NCBI RefSeq assembly: GCF_000384815.1
Contig: NZ_ARQF01000019.1
Location: 62,001 to 126,000, forward strand
Reading direction: 5' to 3'
Origin: Halodesulfovibrio aestuarii DSM 17919 = ATCC 29578
GTDB taxonomy: Bacteria; Desulfobacterota; Desulfovibrionia; Desulfovibrionales; Desulfovibrionaceae
DNA length: 64,000 nt
Part shown: positions 63,486 through 64,000 of the stretch, piece after piece
Layout of the letters: the number at the start of each line of letters is the position of its first letter
Numbering within the stretch: position 1 is the first letter of the stretch
The notes under the pieces: generated by a model
The model's input: the letters and a program-made list of their open reading frames with translations, nothing else
Told to the model about the DNA's origin: nothing
The model's database searches: none
Program-made: the position numbers and the translations under genes

Positions 63486-64000
63486 TCATGAATTTAATAA
63501 ATTGTAATAACGGGTGAACCCTTCCAGCAGTGCACGCTTTTTCACTTTTGACAGTTTTTTCTTATCAATAGTAAACTCTGAATACTGACGGGCCAATACA
63601 CGCAAAGTTGCCACGGTATGTTGTGCCAACATAGCGACAGCCTGTTGCGTTCCGAGTTCATCGTTAAGAGCGTCAACTTCGTCCTTCGATATAGGAAGAG
63701 CCTTTTTCTTCTTGGATACGGTTAGATTTTCGTTTTCAGAAGATGGAATAGTTCCATTCTCCTTCGAACTAACGCTGTCGTTGTCCAATTGGTGAAGATT
63801 TTTCTCTGCATTCTGAGCAGGTTCGGCATCTTCTACGGCAGGTGATGCTAGAAGCACGTCCTCATGTTCAGGTTGGTCTATAGCTGAAACACTTTTCATC
63901 TCGTTTTCAAAACAAGACTCAAAGGACTGCCCACCCTCGCAGGCATAACCTTCAGCCTGTCCGGAACCTGAAGAATCTTTGGGGGTGTCAAACAGCACAT
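63486..64000 (-). CDS. C-terminal part of a microcompartment-locus protein of unknown family, cut by the window edge
   Basis: An open frame of at least 171 residues runs leftwards from beyond the right edge; the codon at 63998 (GTG) may be internal. The visible part has a long acidic, Ser/Glu-rich linker (about 120 residues) and a conserved-looking C-terminal helix set (TQQAVAMLAQHTVATLRVLARQYSEFTID), ending in KKRALLEGFTRYYNLLNS. It lies 25 nt upstream of the aldehyde dehydrogenase and shares its operon. I do not recognise the family. It could be a cargo or scaffold protein. Confidence 0.65.
   Translation of the reverse strand, partial: VLFDTPKDSSGSGQAEGYACEGGQSFESCFENEMKSVSAIDQPEHEDVLLASPAVEDAEPAQNAEKNLHQLDNDSVSSKENGTIPSSENENLTVSKKKKALPISKDEVDALNDELGTQQAVAMLAQHTVATLRVLARQYSEFTIDKKKLSKVKKRALLEGFTRYYNLLNS

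Overview
The window looks like a chromosomal segment of a low-GC, probably marine sulfate-reducing bacterium of the Desulfovibrionaceae, with Halodesulfovibrio the best guess. The evidence is a complete tungstate importer (tupABC), a multihaem c-type cytochrome next to a chemoreceptor with its own CxxCH haem motif, NifU/NifS iron-sulfur assembly, a CooS-type (CO dehydrogenase) relative, a bacterial microcompartment locus, and dispersed 3' elements with a CCTCCGGCGGC/CTTCGGCGGC core that I associate with Desulfovibrio genomes. The assignment is by inference. I found no insertion sequence, phage gene, CRISPR array, rRNA or tRNA gene.

Layout. 1-3.98 kb: purN (cut by the left edge), a LysR regulator, an AMMECR1 protein, an MFS transporter and a small secreted protein. 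4.4-6.7 kb: tupABC. 6.9-12.4 kb: iron alcohol dehydrogenase, secreted cysteine-rich protein, rlmN, YihY-type membrane protein, rhodanese. 12.5-15.2 kb: polar amino-acid ABC importer (two permeases, one binding protein, no ATPase), then 1.5 kb of AT-rich non-coding DNA. 16.7-22 kb: HD-GYP protein, then nifU-nifS-cysK-cysE, which joins cysteine synthesis to Fe-S assembly. 22-33 kb: UDP-glucuronate decarboxylase, cobA-hemD fusion, valS, BPL_N protein, AsmA-like protein, nfeD-SPFH pair, tgt. 33.28-33.46 kb: a tandem glycine riboswitch with no gene behind it. 34-42 kb: unknown gene, haem-MCP and cytochrome operon, MinD/CpaE-like ATPase, YitT membrane protein, a 40-residue lipoprotein, arsR-arsC. 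41.9-42.0 kb: a candidate structured RNA. 42.3-49.5 kb: ADP-forming acyl-CoA synthetase and dhaKLM. 49.7-56 kb: EamA and TauE transporters, prepilin peptidase, HD-GYP protein, a Fur box before a DUF4345 gene, L-serine dehydratase. 56-60.5 kb: two palindromes, a sigma-54 promoter, a CooS-like protein that has lost nearly all cluster ligands, and a frameshifted sigma-54 activator. 61-64 kb: the end of a microcompartment operon (acylating aldehyde dehydrogenase, PduL, shell protein), running leftwards from beyond the right edge.

How it fits together. Most of the window is ordinary core metabolism. The parts worth a second look are the 56-60.5 kb unit (a cysteine-depleted CODH paralogue under apparent enhancer/sigma-54 control beside a microcompartment locus), the orphan glycine riboswitch, the c-haem chemoreceptor/cytochrome pair, a DhaM whose full-length Enzyme I domain lacks key PEP-site residues, the possible RNA at 41.9 kb, and a possible Shine-Dalgarno switch ahead of cobA-hemD.
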